Below are positions 17,024-26,663 of a stretch of DNA of 64,000 nt, in pieces. Origin of the DNA: Planctomycetota bacterium (GTDB taxonomy: Bacteria; Planctomycetota; Phycisphaerae; Sedimentisphaerales; Anaerobacaceae); NCBI GenBank assembly GCA_022566315.1, contig JADFJC010000005.1:18361-82360 (forward strand), in the 5' to 3' direction. Both the position numbers and the translations under genes were made by a program. The notes beneath the pieces are model-generated. The model was not told the origin of the DNA and made no database searches. It worked only from the letters and a program-made list of their open reading frames with translations. How positions within the stretch are numbered: position 1 is the stretch's first letter; each line of letters starts with the position of its first letter.

Positions 17024-20000
17024 CGGAATTAATTGTGGCTACCCGCTCGATATGCCTGCTATCAGAGCGGTCTGCTCCCATGCGAGAAGGTACCGGCACG
17101 TTCTTGTATCCAAGATTATTTTGTCTAAAAGCGCACAATTCTTCAGACGCCTCTTTCTCTGTGGCAGAACGGTCGCTGACGCCATTTTTTCGACCAACAA
17201 AAATAAAATAACAATAAACTCTTTGGTCGGGATATGCTTGCTGTATTTCACCAATATTATTGACAAAATACAACTGACCTTTCAAGGTATTCAGCTTCGA
17301 GTATATCCTCTTGACAAATACCTCAGGAGAATAATGTCTGCTAAATGGTGCTTTGTATTTATCATCCCTCCATACTTTTTTGGCACCTGGGTCAATTATC
17401 ACTTCGCCCTGGTCACAATAAGGACTTGTGAGTATTAAGTAAATTGGGTCAAAATATAAAGGAACAATTGCGAATCTACCATTATTCTTCAATATTCTTT
17501 CAGCTTCCTTTATAAATAATCTGTCAGCGTCGCCCATAAAGCATTCATAAGCACAATGTAACGTTAGGACGCTTGCAAAATTATCAGGAAGTTTAGTGTC
17601 TGAAGCATCAGCTCCGATGTCCCTACCGTTTATTCCTCGTTCATAACTCAAATCCAGTCTATATGATTCTATTCCTCTTTCAGATAATATATCCGCCCAC
17701 GGACTGCCTGACGCAGCCACGTCGATGAAAACATCCCCTACTTTAATTTCCAAAAGAGTGTAAGTTAAATAATGTTCCAGCAACTTTTCTATGAAAGCAT
17801 CACCAAGCCGTTTATAACTGTTCTCCATTGTGGGGTTCATCTTCCTCCACATTTCAAAATCATTAATGTCAATTTCTATGTCCTTAACAGGAACGCCTAA
17901 TTCAATAAGACGCTCTTTAAACTCATAATAATTTCTATTTTCATCATAAAACGACTGTCTCTCCTCAGCAGAACAGTTCTCAAATTGCTTTAATTGAGCC
18001 TTTATCGAAGAATTCTCACTTTTAAAATATTCCTTTTTCAGAATCCACTTCAGTAACTCAGGGTCGGAGAGAACCTGCTCATGATGGTACGCCATACCCT
18101 TGTTGTAAGCATCTCTTATCTTCAACGTAATGGGGTTTTGGATGTTGCCGTCTTTGCGTATCTGGGCGAAAGAGTCAGATATCCCCTGACAAAACATTCG
18201 CTTGCAAAAATATTCAACCGTCAATCTCTCTTTGGGGATGTAATGGTAGACGCAGGCTTTTGGATTATAATAGGCCTTGTAACCCTTTTCTTTTATAGAC
18301 GCTGACAGTGCTATCTCACCGTTGCCTCTATATCTAATTAAATCAGACGGCATAGAATCAGGATGAAACCCTCCACATTCAAAGAGAACATCCTTTCTGA
18401 TAGAATAATTACAGCCCCAAACGAAACATGGGTCGATTTGTTTAAGCTCATTACCAAAATCTATCAGGCTAAGCTGTCCCAGGGATTTTCCTTCCGGCCT
18501 AACTGCTATAAACTGATTTATCCACTCTGGTGGTTCTGTCTCGTACTTGGGCAAAATCTTACCTCCAACAAGAACAGCATCAGTATTGGTAAATGTCTCT
18601 ATTACGCCTTGAAGCCAAAGTTTATCAACCACGACGTCATCATCCAAATAACATAAAATTTGACCTGTTGACTCTATCGCGCCGCGATGTCTACCGCAGT
18701 GCAGCCCCGGCTCCGGCTCATAGATATAGCGAATGTTATGTCCATTATGATTTAAAACAGCCGATTCAACAACTCCACGAGTCGAATCGGTCGAACCATT
18801 ATCAACAACAAGGATTTCATATTGATTCGCTTCAAAATCCTGATTGACCAAAGATCCAATAGCTCTCCCCAAAGAGGCACATCTGTTGTACGTTGGAATA
18901 ATTACCGAACATTCAATTTTTGTCAACGGGGTAGAAATCTGAGCCTTTTGGTTTGTCTCTCCGCACGGCTCAGATCGATCTTGACTTATCTGAACTAATG
19001 TGGAATTTTGTTTTCGGTTGTCTTTAGTTAGTTTTTCTATCAGGCTAAATTGCTTTTTTAGGATACCCTCGCTTACAACGGTCAGACGTTTAGCCTCTGG
19101 AAGTTCCTGATACTTGGAATAAAGGTTTTTCGCTTTTGGATTTCTTTCAAGATAATCGTGAGAAACAAACGTAGTGATATTCTGGCGATACCACCAACAC
19201 ACCCTGCCATCTGACCATAAAAGTGGTCTTAGAAAATCTATCTCAACATAGCCATAATGGTGAAATTTCTCCTGCCAATACCAATGTGGCTGCTCATTAA
19301 TGTGATGAGTGCTAGTTTGCCACGGAAAAGCTGCAGAGAAAATGACGACGGGTGCTATATTGACCAGGTTTTTGACCAATCCCGGCGCCGCCGCCTCTGG
19401 TAGATGCTCTGCCACCTCTAAACAAATAACGATGTCTACTTTGCTGGTGCAGACAAATTCTTGTGATGAAAAATCACAGGAAGTTTCTATATATTTTTTT
19501 TCAACACGATAATCATAAGGAGCAAGATCGCTAACATCAAAACCCCGGATTGTCCTGGCTCCGCAATCGACGAAAACCGAAAGCCACGTTCCATCACCGC
19601 ACCCAAGGTCAACTACAGACCCAGCAGGAAAAATATCCAGTATGAGTGGCACTATTACTTTCGCTGAGTACAGTGTCTCGTCCTTGTGCTCCTTGTAAAA
19701 ATCACTGTTATAAATATCCTGATGTGCTGTAACAGATGGACGAACAGGAGTGTGTGGGCCAGGCAAAGAATCAATTGTACTTTTTGTTTGTAATTGTGAA
19801 CCTATCTGTTTTTTGATTTTTGGGTCGTTAAGTAAGTCAATCTTAAGTTTCTTCAATTCCACACAATCAGGGTATTTCTCGGCCAAAGCCAATAAGTTGC
19901 AGGCTTGTGAAAATTGACCCTTTTCTATCGAGCCACGAATTATCGCCTCAATAATTACCGCTCCCACTCTCTCACTCATTTTCCCATCGAGCTTGCCGAA

Positions 20001-21206
20001 GAAATAACGGTAATTTTCTATCAGTTTCTCTGTACATACCCTTACATATCCATCTGAAAATGCCTTCTTCATAGACTCTTTTAGCTCGGAGACATCAGAA
20101 ATTGTCAGTACCCCAACAATATCTTTCATCATGGCACCATTAGAAAGTTTGAGCACAGTTACATAAGGGTCATTTTCAAGGCGGATAAGAATTGTGGGAA
20201 TCCCCAAAATAATAGATTCAAGCAATACCGTTGAATCTTTGCCCATGACTAAATCATATTTTTGAATAGCCTTGTAAGATTCTACGGAATTATCGTCAAA
20301 GTCAAACTTACAATCATTAAGTTCCTTTAGTATCTGGCTGTCAAGAAATGATTTGAGTACTTCACCGGGTTTCAATCTCAAAAATACGTCGTAATCATTC
20401 TGCAGCACCTTAATAGTATCTATCATAAATCTATAGCCGATTTTCGCACTGGTTATATGGTCGCCATGGAATTTTCCACGGCCGTCACTAATAATTAATA
20501 CTTTTTTTCTACCATTCGTTTTCGTTTTCACGTACTTACCCTTTTGCTCAAAAACCTTATCATAATAAGGAAATCCTGTGTCACGGATAATGGCTGGGTC
20601 AACACCATAATTAATTTGAAATTGTTTTAGCAAATCGGAAAATGAACATATCAGGTATTTACCGTTGCATCCGATAGGATTAACACATGGTAGGTGATAG
20701 TCCCTATTAACCCAGTCCTGAGCTTTTCTTTCTTTGATTTGAAATTTTTCCTTTGACAGGCAACCGAATGCTGGACCATGCTCCACAAATACAATTGGTA
20801 TTTTCCTGGATTCTAAATACTGCATAATAAAAACTTCTATTATACCCATGTCATCGGCGATAAGAAAAACGTCAGGTTCGAAGTCATAAAGCAACCTATC
20901 CATAAAATCTCTGATTGAAGACAAAGAATCCTCAAATTCCCTGGTGAGATCAGGCGTATACCATACTGATGTTCTAAAGCCGGAAATCCTGGGCAGATAA
21001 TAGCAGTCATAACCGAAGGATTCATAATTACTGACCCCAATATGGTTCTCAGGAGAACACCACAAGTCTGTAGATATTCCAATATGCCTGACCCTGATGC
21101 CCTTTGATTCAAAAGAGCGGACCACTTCGTCATATGCCACGATCACATAAAAGACCTCCCCCAAAGACATAATTGTAAAATCGTTGCTTCCTTTGCTCTC
21201 CGACAT
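17010..21206 (-). CDS. Glycosyltransferase / methyltransferase / GT2 / methyltransferase fusion
   Basis: A 1398-codon multidomain cytoplasmic protein. Residues 1-430 look like a GT-B or glycerophosphotransferase-type domain (KYDLVMGKDSTVLLESIILG); 500-700 is a SAM methyltransferase (VVDLGCGDGTWLSVF near 532, CLEVAEHLPE); 760-1010 is a GT2 domain (CSVIIPTYNR near 762, VVDNGSTDSTR, YLDDDVVVD); 1100-1370 is a second methyltransferase-like domain (VFIDVAASGSPWADI near 1158). The last about 12 codons (from TINSGVQP) are probably out of frame relative to the original gene, which continued into the GT2 domain at 16169-17023. Likely assembles or modifies the flagellar glycan; substrate unknown. Confidence 0.85.
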   Translation of the reverse strand: MSESKGSNDFTIMSLGEVFYVIVAYDEVVRSFESKGIRVRHIGISTDLWCSPENHIGVSNYESFGYDCYYLPRISGFRTSVWYTPDLTREFEDSLSSIRDFMDRLLYDFEPDVFLIADDMGIIEVFIMQYLESRKIPIVFVEHGPAFGCLSKEKFQIKERKAQDWVNRDYHLPCVNPIGCNGKYLICSFSDLLKQFQINYGVDPAIIRDTGFPYYDKVFEQKGKYVKTKTNGRKKVLIISDGRGKFHGDHITSAKIGYRFMIDTIKVLQNDYDVFLRLKPGEVLKSFLDSQILKELNDCKFDFDDNSVESYKAIQKYDLVMGKDSTVLLESIILGIPTILIRLENDPYVTVLKLSNGAMMKDIVGVLTISDVSELKESMKKAFSDGYVRVCTEKLIENYRYFFGKLDGKMSERVGAVIIEAIIRGSIEKGQFSQACNLLALAEKYPDCVELKKLKIDLLNDPKIKKQIGSQLQTKSTIDSLPGPHTPVRPSVTAHQDIYNSDFYKEHKDETLYSAKVIVPLILDIFPAGSVVDLGCGDGTWLSVFVDCGARTIRGFDVSDLAPYDYRVEKKYIETSCDFSSQEFVCTSKVDIVICLEVAEHLPEAAAPGLVKNLVNIAPVVIFSAAFPWQTSTHHINEQPHWYWQEKFHHYGYVEIDFLRPLLWSDGRVCWWYRQNITTFVSHDYLERNPKAKNLYSKYQELPEAKRLTVVSEGILKKQFSLIEKLTKDNRKQNSTLVQISQDRSEPCGETNQKAQISTPLTKIECSVIIPTYNRCASLGRAIGSLVNQDFEANQYEILVVDNGSTDSTRGVVESAVLNHNGHNIRYIYEPEPGLHCGRHRGAIESTGQILCYLDDDVVVDKLWLQGVIETFTNTDAVLVGGKILPKYETEPPEWINQFIAVRPEGKSLGQLSLIDFGNELKQIDPCFVWGCNYSIRKDVLFECGGFHPDSMPSDLIRYRGNGEIALSASIKEKGYKAYYNPKACVYHYIPKERLTVEYFCKRMFCQGISDSFAQIRKDGNIQNPITLKIRDAYNKGMAYHHEQVLSDPELLKWILKKEYFKSENSSIKAQLKQFENCSAEERQSFYDENRNYYEFKERLIELGVPVKDIEIDINDFEMWRKMNPTMENSYKRLGDAFIEKLLEHYLTYTLLEIKVGDVFIDVAASGSPWADILSERGIESYRLDLSYERGINGRDIGADASDTKLPDNFASVLTLHCAYECFMGDADRLFIKEAERILKNNGRFAIVPLYFDPIYLILTSPYCDQGEVIIDPGAKKVWRDDKYKAPFSRHYSPEVFVKRIYSKLNTLKGQLYFVNNIGEIQQAYPDQRVYCYFIFVGRKNGVSDRSATEKEASEELCAFRQNNLGYKNVPVPSRMGADRSDSRHIERVATINSGVQP

Positions 21207-21319
21207 TGTTAGTCCTTTTTTGGTACTATCTTAATATAAAACACATATCGAAATTGGCCATTGGTACATATTGTATCTTTGAACAAGACGAAGAAACGTT
21301 TACAGCCCCATTGCACCAG

Positions 21320-22708
21320 TCAATTAATTTGAAGTGCTTTTGCTGTGGGTTTTTGGTAAGTTGTGGTCTTAAAAACAGATTCCAGTTCCAGGCCCTGCTT
21401 GTGAGCCAATTCACGCAAGCCTTCTTCCGCAGTCCCGACAAGCTCTTCATCACTTATCTTCGTCAGGTTAATCTGTAAATCCTGCCTGTCTCCGATCTTT
21501 TCAAGATAAGCAACCTCATCTTCTATATACTTGTTTGCTCTCGCCCATTCGTATATAGGTGTGCCGGGAAGCGGGAGTAAAAAGCCAACACTGGGATAAA
21601 TATTACATTCCTCACAAACCTTTAAAGTCATTTTTATAGTCTCAGGTGTCTCCTGGGGATATCCGAAGATAACACTGGTAAGCGGTACGACACCGCCTGC
21701 CCACAATGCTTTGGCCTGTACTATGAACTGTTCAACACTCATTCGTTTATTTATTGCTCGGAGAATCTCAGGACTGGCGTTCTCCAGAGAAAATGAAATA
21801 CTTTCACATCCAATATCTCGCAACTCTCGAATCAATCCAATGTGCTCTTTCCTGAAGATTCCTCCGCGAGAAATAGCCCGCCACCCTATCTTGAAGTCTA
21901 ATGCTCCAATTCTTGCCGCTAAAGATTTAACCACTTTTATATTCGGCAAGGTTAATTCATCCCAAAAGCAAATAAAATCACAGTTATATCTGTAGTGTAA
22001 TCTCTCTATTTCTTTTATAATCAAGTTTTCGCTATACCTTCTATATTTTTCCCCCTTGAAGACGTGATAGCAAAAAGTACAGCTATATGGGCACCCCCTG
22101 GCAGAATTGAGAGGAAAAGACAAAACGTTATCTCGTGAAAAACAGTTCGCATTCACCTTGCCATATTCATTATATTTGTCTAAATCAAAAATGTCCCAGT
22201 TAGGAAAATCGAACGCATTGATATCGGTAACGACGGCTCGCTTATCTGTAAAAATAATTTCATCTCCCGATTTAAACGCGATACCTTTTACATCAGCCAG
22301 CCTTCCTTTTCGCTCCAACACACCCAAGAGCTTAACCATTGTAATATCTGCCTCTCCCAATACTGCAATGTCAACCTTCGTGTTATGGAGCAAGCTTTCA
22401 GGAATAGATGTGGCAACCGAATTGCCCGCGATTACCGTACACCTTGGATTTACGTTCTTTGCAATATCCGCAATCTGCTTTACAAATCTATACCCTGTTA
22501 CAATACATCCTAAAGCACAAATATCAAATTTGCTATGACCCAATATCTCCTCAAGGTCTTTCATGGACATATCGTTTATATCCATGTCAATCAATTCAAA
22601 CCCAAAGCCAGCCTTTCCTACCGCTGTCATCACATATGCGACTCCAACAGGTAACAGTCGGCGTTTCGCATTTGGACGTAACGAAGGATTGATAAAGATA
22701 ATTTTCAC
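21320..22708 (-). CDS. B12-binding-domain radical SAM protein
   Basis: A 462-aa protein with an N-terminal cobalamin-binding-like Rossmann domain (MKIIFINPSLRPNAKRR, GVAYVMTAVGKAGF) and a radical SAM core whose cluster motif CPYSCTFC sits in SARGCPYSCTFCYH. The C-terminal part carries GYPQETPETI. Such enzymes carry out methylations or rearrangements on sugars or lipids by radical chemistry. It lies between pseF and the fusion glycosyltransferase, so it probably modifies the flagellar sugar. The megaprotein contains a second member of the same family. Confidence 0.87.
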   Translation of the reverse strand: MKIIFINPSLRPNAKRRLLPVGVAYVMTAVGKAGFGFELIDMDINDMSMKDLEEILGHSKFDICALGCIVTGYRFVKQIADIAKNVNPRCTVIAGNSVATSIPESLLHNTKVDIAVLGEADITMVKLLGVLERKGRLADVKGIAFKSGDEIIFTDKRAVVTDINAFDFPNWDIFDLDKYNEYGKVNANCFSRDNVLSFPLNSARGCPYSCTFCYHVFKGEKYRRYSENLIIKEIERLHYRYNCDFICFWDELTLPNIKVVKSLAARIGALDFKIGWRAISRGGIFRKEHIGLIRELRDIGCESISFSLENASPEILRAINKRMSVEQFIVQAKALWAGGVVPLTSVIFGYPQETPETIKMTLKVCEECNIYPSVGFLLPLPGTPIYEWARANKYIEDEVAYLEKIGDRQDLQINLTKISDEELVGTAEEGLRELAHKQGLELESVFKTTTYQKPTAKALQIN

Positions 22709-22845
22709 TTTACAGTCAACCTCATGACTTTATTATTTCCAGCAATGTATCCCGGCAGCAAATAAATCGTGTCTTGTTTTTATCTAACGTTATTGGCAGG
22801 GTCCAAAGTCAAAACGTTCCAAAGGGTTTCCTTTGACTGCCGGTT
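22709..22845. other. Spacer with a possible hairpin between pseF and the radical SAM gene
   Basis: AGTCAAA (about 22806-22812) and TTTGACT (about 22831-22837) are inverted arms with CCAAAGGGTTTCC between them. There is no U-run on either strand, so it is a weak terminator at best. No gene or promoter was recognised. Confidence 0.35.
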
Positions 22846-23553
22846 TCATAATAAACCTTTCTTTCGGCAAGCTTCATACATCAGTTCTGCAAATTCCCAA
22901 TCCTCAGGCGTATCAATATCCTGAACAAGATAACGAGGGAGAATGACAGGCTTAGCATCTTTAGCATACAACTGCTTATTTCGAAGGAATTTTGCAGAAT
23001 CAAACCAGTAAAACTGACCGGCGTCATGATATGCTCTCGGAAGATCCTGTGACCTGGTCAATTCATGTTCCGGCCAAAACATTTCCACAAAACCTTCGTC
23101 ATTAATTTTCAATCCCCTAAAAATCGTAAATTCAAATTCGGTAATACTAAAAACGCTTGAGATGTTTTTTTCGGTCAATAATTTATAGCCTTTTAACAAA
23201 TCTTCAGAACGAACAAAAGGAGCTGTCGGATAAATACAACATGAATACTTTACTGTTTCCCCTGTCGATTCAAACCATCTTATAGCATGTTCAAGTACTG
23301 GTGCAGTTGGTGTATGGTCATCAGAAAGCTCAGAGGGACGAATAAAAGGAACTTCCGCGCCGGCGGATTTTGCAACTTCGGCTATTCGCTTGCAATCAGT
23401 AGATACAATTATGCGATCAAAAACCTTACACTCCTGTGCAGCTTTAATTGAATAGGCAATGATTGGTTTGCCGGAAAATTTCCTGATGTTCTTGCCTGGA
23501 ATTCGTTTGCTTCCGCCACGAGCTGGTATAATTGCCACATTCAACTCAAACAT
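22846..23553 (-). CDS. pseF: CMP-pseudaminic acid cytidylyltransferase PseF
   Basis: Activates pseudaminic acid (a nine-carbon sialic-acid-like sugar) with CTP, the last step before transfer to flagellin. The 235-aa protein has the nucleotidyltransferase signature AIIPARGGSKRIPGKNIR, followed by KPIIAYSIKAA and IIVSTDCKRIAEVA, as in PseF and NeuA. The central HDAGQFYWF motif is typical of PseF. It overlaps the pseI gene by 8 bases, so translation is coupled. Confidence 0.93.
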   Translation of the reverse strand: MFELNVAIIPARGGSKRIPGKNIRKFSGKPIIAYSIKAAQECKVFDRIIVSTDCKRIAEVAKSAGAEVPFIRPSELSDDHTPTAPVLEHAIRWFESTGETVKYSCCIYPTAPFVRSEDLLKGYKLLTEKNISSVFSITEFEFTIFRGLKINDEGFVEMFWPEHELTRSQDLPRAYHDAGQFYWFDSAKFLRNKQLYAKDAKPVILPRYLVQDIDTPEDWEFAELMYEACRKKGLL

Positions 23554-24631
23554 TCTCCGTCAAAAACTGGCTGTTACGTTCATAGCAATGCCAAACCAGC
23601 TCCCAGCTAAACGGTGTCCCTTTGTCGATATCACAACTGGCCGTTTTACCGATTACTTCATCAATAAACTTTGGCGCCAGCCCATAGCCCGGCCGAATAG
23701 ACCTGACATTATCCTCTGAAAACTTTTGCCCGGCCTTGATGTCCTCAACCACAAACAAAGACCGCCTGAAAACCATGTTTCTTTCTTCCTCGGCCGTGAT
23801 TCCATAGTGAACGCTGCCAATAGCTTTTTCAGCCACCCTGATATTTTCCACCAGACTTTTCAATTCCGCTGGCTCTATCGAAAAAAAGCTGTCCGGCGTG
23901 TTGTCTTGTCGTGATAAAGTGAAGTGCTTTTCAATCACATCGGCTCCCAGAGCCACCGCGCAAACCGACGCTCCAATTCCCAGACTATGGTCAGAAAGAC
24001 CCACAGGACAATTGAATTGCTCCTTCATGTCCTGAATCGTTCGCAAATTCATCTCTTCGGTCTTTGCCGGATAGCTTGAGACGCATTTTAATAAGATAAT
24101 ATCCTCCGCGCCTGACCGGTGTGCTGTGTCAACAGCATCCTGAATCTCACTGATATCACCCATCCCCGTAGATATTATCAAGCCCTTCCCGGTCTTTGCG
24201 GCATAGGCTATCAGAGGCAAATCAACCAGCTCAAACGAAGATATCTTATGAGCACAAATATCAAGCCCTTCGAGCATGTCAACGGCGGTCTTATCAAACG
24301 CTGTGCAAAGAAATATTATCCCCAAATCATCAGCTATCCTTTTCAGTTCACCAAACCATTCCCACGGCGTATAAGCCTTTTTATAAAGTTCGTACAATCT
24401 CTGACCACCCCACTGGGGATGCTCAACCTGAAAATATTTCCTGTTACAATCAATAGTCATAATATCCGGCGTATACGCCTGAAACTTAACAGCATCAGCG
24501 CCGCATTCCTTGGCCGCCTTTATCAAGGCAATTGCTTTTTCAAGACACTGACCGTGGTTCGCCGAAATCTCAGCGATTATGAATACAGAGCCATTTTCTA
24601 CAACCACTTTATCGCCGAATGCTACCTGCAT
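23546..24631 (-). CDS. pseI: Pseudaminic acid synthase PseI
   Basis: NeuB-family synthase that condenses a 2,4-diamino-2,4,6-trideoxy sugar with phosphoenolpyruvate. The 361-aa protein has FIIAEISANHGQ, DAVKFQAYTPD, KISSFELVDLPLI, ISTGMGDISEI, LSDHSLGIGASV and IEKHFTLSR, all expected of the TIM barrel, and a C-terminal SAF/antifreeze-like domain (FRRSLFVVEDIKAGQKF, VRSIRPGYGL). Residue pattern favours PseI over NeuB or LegI, but the exact sugar depends on the unusual upstream enzymes. Overlaps neighbours on both sides by 8-10 bases. Confidence 0.93.
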   Translation of the reverse strand: MQVAFGDKVVVENGSVFIIAEISANHGQCLEKAIALIKAAKECGADAVKFQAYTPDIMTIDCNRKYFQVEHPQWGGQRLYELYKKAYTPWEWFGELKRIADDLGIIFLCTAFDKTAVDMLEGLDICAHKISSFELVDLPLIAYAAKTGKGLIISTGMGDISEIQDAVDTAHRSGAEDIILLKCVSSYPAKTEEMNLRTIQDMKEQFNCPVGLSDHSLGIGASVCAVALGADVIEKHFTLSRQDNTPDSFFSIEPAELKSLVENIRVAEKAIGSVHYGITAEEERNMVFRRSLFVVEDIKAGQKFSEDNVRSIRPGYGLAPKFIDEVIGKTASCDIDKGTPFSWELVWHCYERNSQFLTENV

Positions 24632-25296
24632 TTTTCCTCTTTAGATATCTTCAGAATATGCTTGAAACCTTTATGATAGAAAAAGGCTGGAAATTCTTCA
24701 TTACTCACTATTCTTAAAAGATTAAATTGTTCACTTATGCTTTTATTCACATCCAGTTCACTGTCTTTCGCCCTTCTCCTGGCGTAAAACGTTTCTTTTC
24801 CCGTTTGTCTGACAGGCCTCAAATTCTTGTAGTTGTCCAAAAACTCCAGGCACAACTCGACAGACTTCTGCGCCTGCAAGTCCCTGATTTCGTCATGGAG
24901 TTCGTGGCCCTGCAAAACTATATAATCACTTATGTATATGTCACCGGCATCAACGTCTTCTGCCGCTTCAAACAAAACAATTGGAATCCTGTTTTCACCT
25001 TCCAATATCTGCCAAAACAACGGAGCCCATCCCTTACCCTGAGGCAACTGGCTTTCATGGACAACCAAGTTATGTTTATGCTTTTTTAAAAATTGCTTTT
25101 TTATTAGGTTGAAATAGCTGAGTATGAAGATCACCTGAAATGCTTCTTCGATATCTTGATGGTCATGAAACAGTTCTGACTGATAACCTTCTTCTCTAAG
25201 GATTTCGACTAATTTTTGAGCATAGGAGACAAACCAGCTTTCTTCAGATGTTAAAACAGCTACATTTTGAAATCTCATCTTATCCATCGTACGCAT
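24622..25296 (-). CDS. Formyltransferase-family protein (sugar N-formyltransferase candidate) 2
   Basis: A 224-aa protein related to the formyl_trans_N domain of methionyl-tRNA formyltransferase: VVHESQLPQGKGWAPLFWQI has the catalytic-histidine loop and VLFEAAEDVDAGDIY the conserved aspartate. It would transfer a formyl group from N10-formyl-tetrahydrofolate to a sugar amine. It lies inside the pse operon where the acetyltransferase pseH or hydrolase pseG would be expected. Overlaps the deacetylase by 22 bases and pseI by 10. A start at MDKMRFQN is also possible. Confidence 0.75.
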   Translation of the reverse strand: MRTMDKMRFQNVAVLTSEESWFVSYAQKLVEILREEGYQSELFHDHQDIEEAFQVIFILSYFNLIKKQFLKKHKHNLVVHESQLPQGKGWAPLFWQILEGENRIPIVLFEAAEDVDAGDIYISDYIVLQGHELHDEIRDLQAQKSVELCLEFLDNYKNLRPVRQTGKETFYARRRAKDSELDVNKSISEQFNLLRIVSNEEFPAFFYHKGFKHILKISKEEKCR

Positions 25297-25955
25297 TCAA
25301 ACGCTTCGGCATATTTTAATCCCGCTTTCATGCCCCACACTTTAGCATTCGATTTCGCTCCCTCCAGCGACCGTGGGTGCGGAAACTCTCTAAGCTCTGA
25401 CTTGTATTGGCTCATAGCTTTCATTTTTGCCTCTATCACTCCGCTTATGTCAAAAAATACATTTGGTGAAAAACTCAGTGGATAATTCCATTCCGTCGAC
25501 GACAAAACTTCAAATGAATATATCTGTCTGACTGTTTCCTCCGACAAAGGCCTCGTTGCCGTCAACACCGCTTTGTATGTGATTTGATGGTCGATATTCA
25601 AATCACCGGCATAATGGGTAAACACAATGTCAGGCTTGATATCCTCTTTTGCCTGCTCTATTACCTTTACCAAATCAAGCAAAGCAACCGTATCAAACCT
25701 GTTGTCCGCGAAATTGTGGAAGAAAACCTCTTTTACGCCTATAATCTCGTTGGCTGCATGTGCCCGCTTTTTCAGTTTTTCAATTTCGCTCTTCACATTC
25801 TGGCTGTCAGCTTGGCCATATCTGGCGCCTATTCCTGTCCCCAGAATCAAAGTATATACTTCACAACCGTCATTTGTCAGCCGTGCTACCGTTCCGCCAC
25901 AACCAAGGACCTCATCGTCAGGATGGGCCGCAACCACTAAAACCTTATCCTTCAT
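25275..25955 (-). CDS. PIG-L/LmbE-family N-acetyl sugar deacetylase
   Basis: A 226-aa zinc-dependent deacetylase-like protein. The metal-binding motif is seen as AAHPDDEVLGCGG near the N-terminus, with the third-ligand region TDHYAG-like sequence VFTHYAGDLNIDHQITYKA. Family members remove N-acetyl groups from GlcNAc-type sugars. Inside this operon it may expose an amine for one of the two flanking formyltransferases (inference). It overlaps both neighbours (22 and 11 bases), suggesting tight coupling of the three enzymes. Confidence 0.87.
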   Translation of the reverse strand: MKDKVLVVAAHPDDEVLGCGGTVARLTNDGCEVYTLILGTGIGARYGQADSQNVKSEIEKLKKRAHAANEIIGVKEVFFHNFADNRFDTVALLDLVKVIEQAKEDIKPDIVFTHYAGDLNIDHQITYKAVLTATRPLSEETVRQIYSFEVLSSTEWNYPLSFSPNVFFDISGVIEAKMKAMSQYKSELREFPHPRSLEGAKSNAKVWGMKAGLKYAEAFECVRWIR

Positions 25956-26649
25956 CTTTTATCTTTATCTTAGCCTGCGCTAAAATATACTCACCCTCCT
26001 GCCTCGCATTACAAAATTCAATACTAAGTGTTCCTGTATCCACAAAAGCGGGAGGATAGCCCTCCGCATCAAGCATTCGTATATAATCATAAATCTTTGT
26101 GCTGCTTGCCAAATCCGCTATATTACTCTGCTCGCTTTTACGCCTCGTAAATGTTACCACCGTTCCCTCCTGTTCAATCGGCACCGGCTTATCGCGTATG
26201 ATGGCAGCTATCATATTCTCAAAAACAATCTCTGCGGCACGTGTGAATATTTCAGACGCCTTGCCGGCCAAATCCAAATCGCGTTTCATATATACAGGAC
26301 CGGCATCGACCTGGCTGACAACCCTCAAGGCCGATATCTTCGTCTTGTATATTCCTCGCTCTATTAAATTCTGCAGCGGACTCCCACCTCTGCCAAAGGG
26401 CAAATCAGTCATGTGAAAAACCACACATTCAAAATTATCGTAAATTTCCTGAGGAATAATCCAGGACCAATGCGGAAAAAATATGTATTCAGGGTCGAAT
26501 GCCTTGACCCTGTCAAAGCTAAGAGATTTTTTATCGGTTATTAATTCGATTTCAAACCCAGGATTGGCGGCAATAAACTTCTGCGTTGTCTCTATATTCC
26601 ACGATTTGATAGTAGCAATAATGTATTTGTTCGACTTTTTCATAATCAC
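25945..26649 (-). CDS. Formyltransferase-family protein (sugar N-formyltransferase candidate) 1
   Basis: A 234-aa formyl_trans_N relative: VVFHMTDLPFGRGGSPLQNL contains the catalytic histidine loop and VSQVDAGPVY the conserved aspartate; the canonical Asn two residues before the His is Val here, as also in the second copy. The C-terminal part contains TVVTFTRRKSEQSNI. The family occurs in pseudaminic and legionaminic clusters. It follows the methylase by 14 bases and overlaps the deacetylase by 11. It probably formylates the 4-amino group made by PseC (inference). Confidence 0.78.
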   Translation of the reverse strand: MIMKKSNKYIIATIKSWNIETTQKFIAANPGFEIELITDKKSLSFDRVKAFDPEYIFFPHWSWIIPQEIYDNFECVVFHMTDLPFGRGGSPLQNLIERGIYKTKISALRVVSQVDAGPVYMKRDLDLAGKASEIFTRAAEIVFENMIAAIIRDKPVPIEQEGTVVTFTRRKSEQSNIADLASSTKIYDYIRMLDAEGYPPAFVDTGTLSIEFCNARQEGEYILAQAKIKIKDEG

Positions 26650-26663
26650 TTAAAGGTCTTCAA

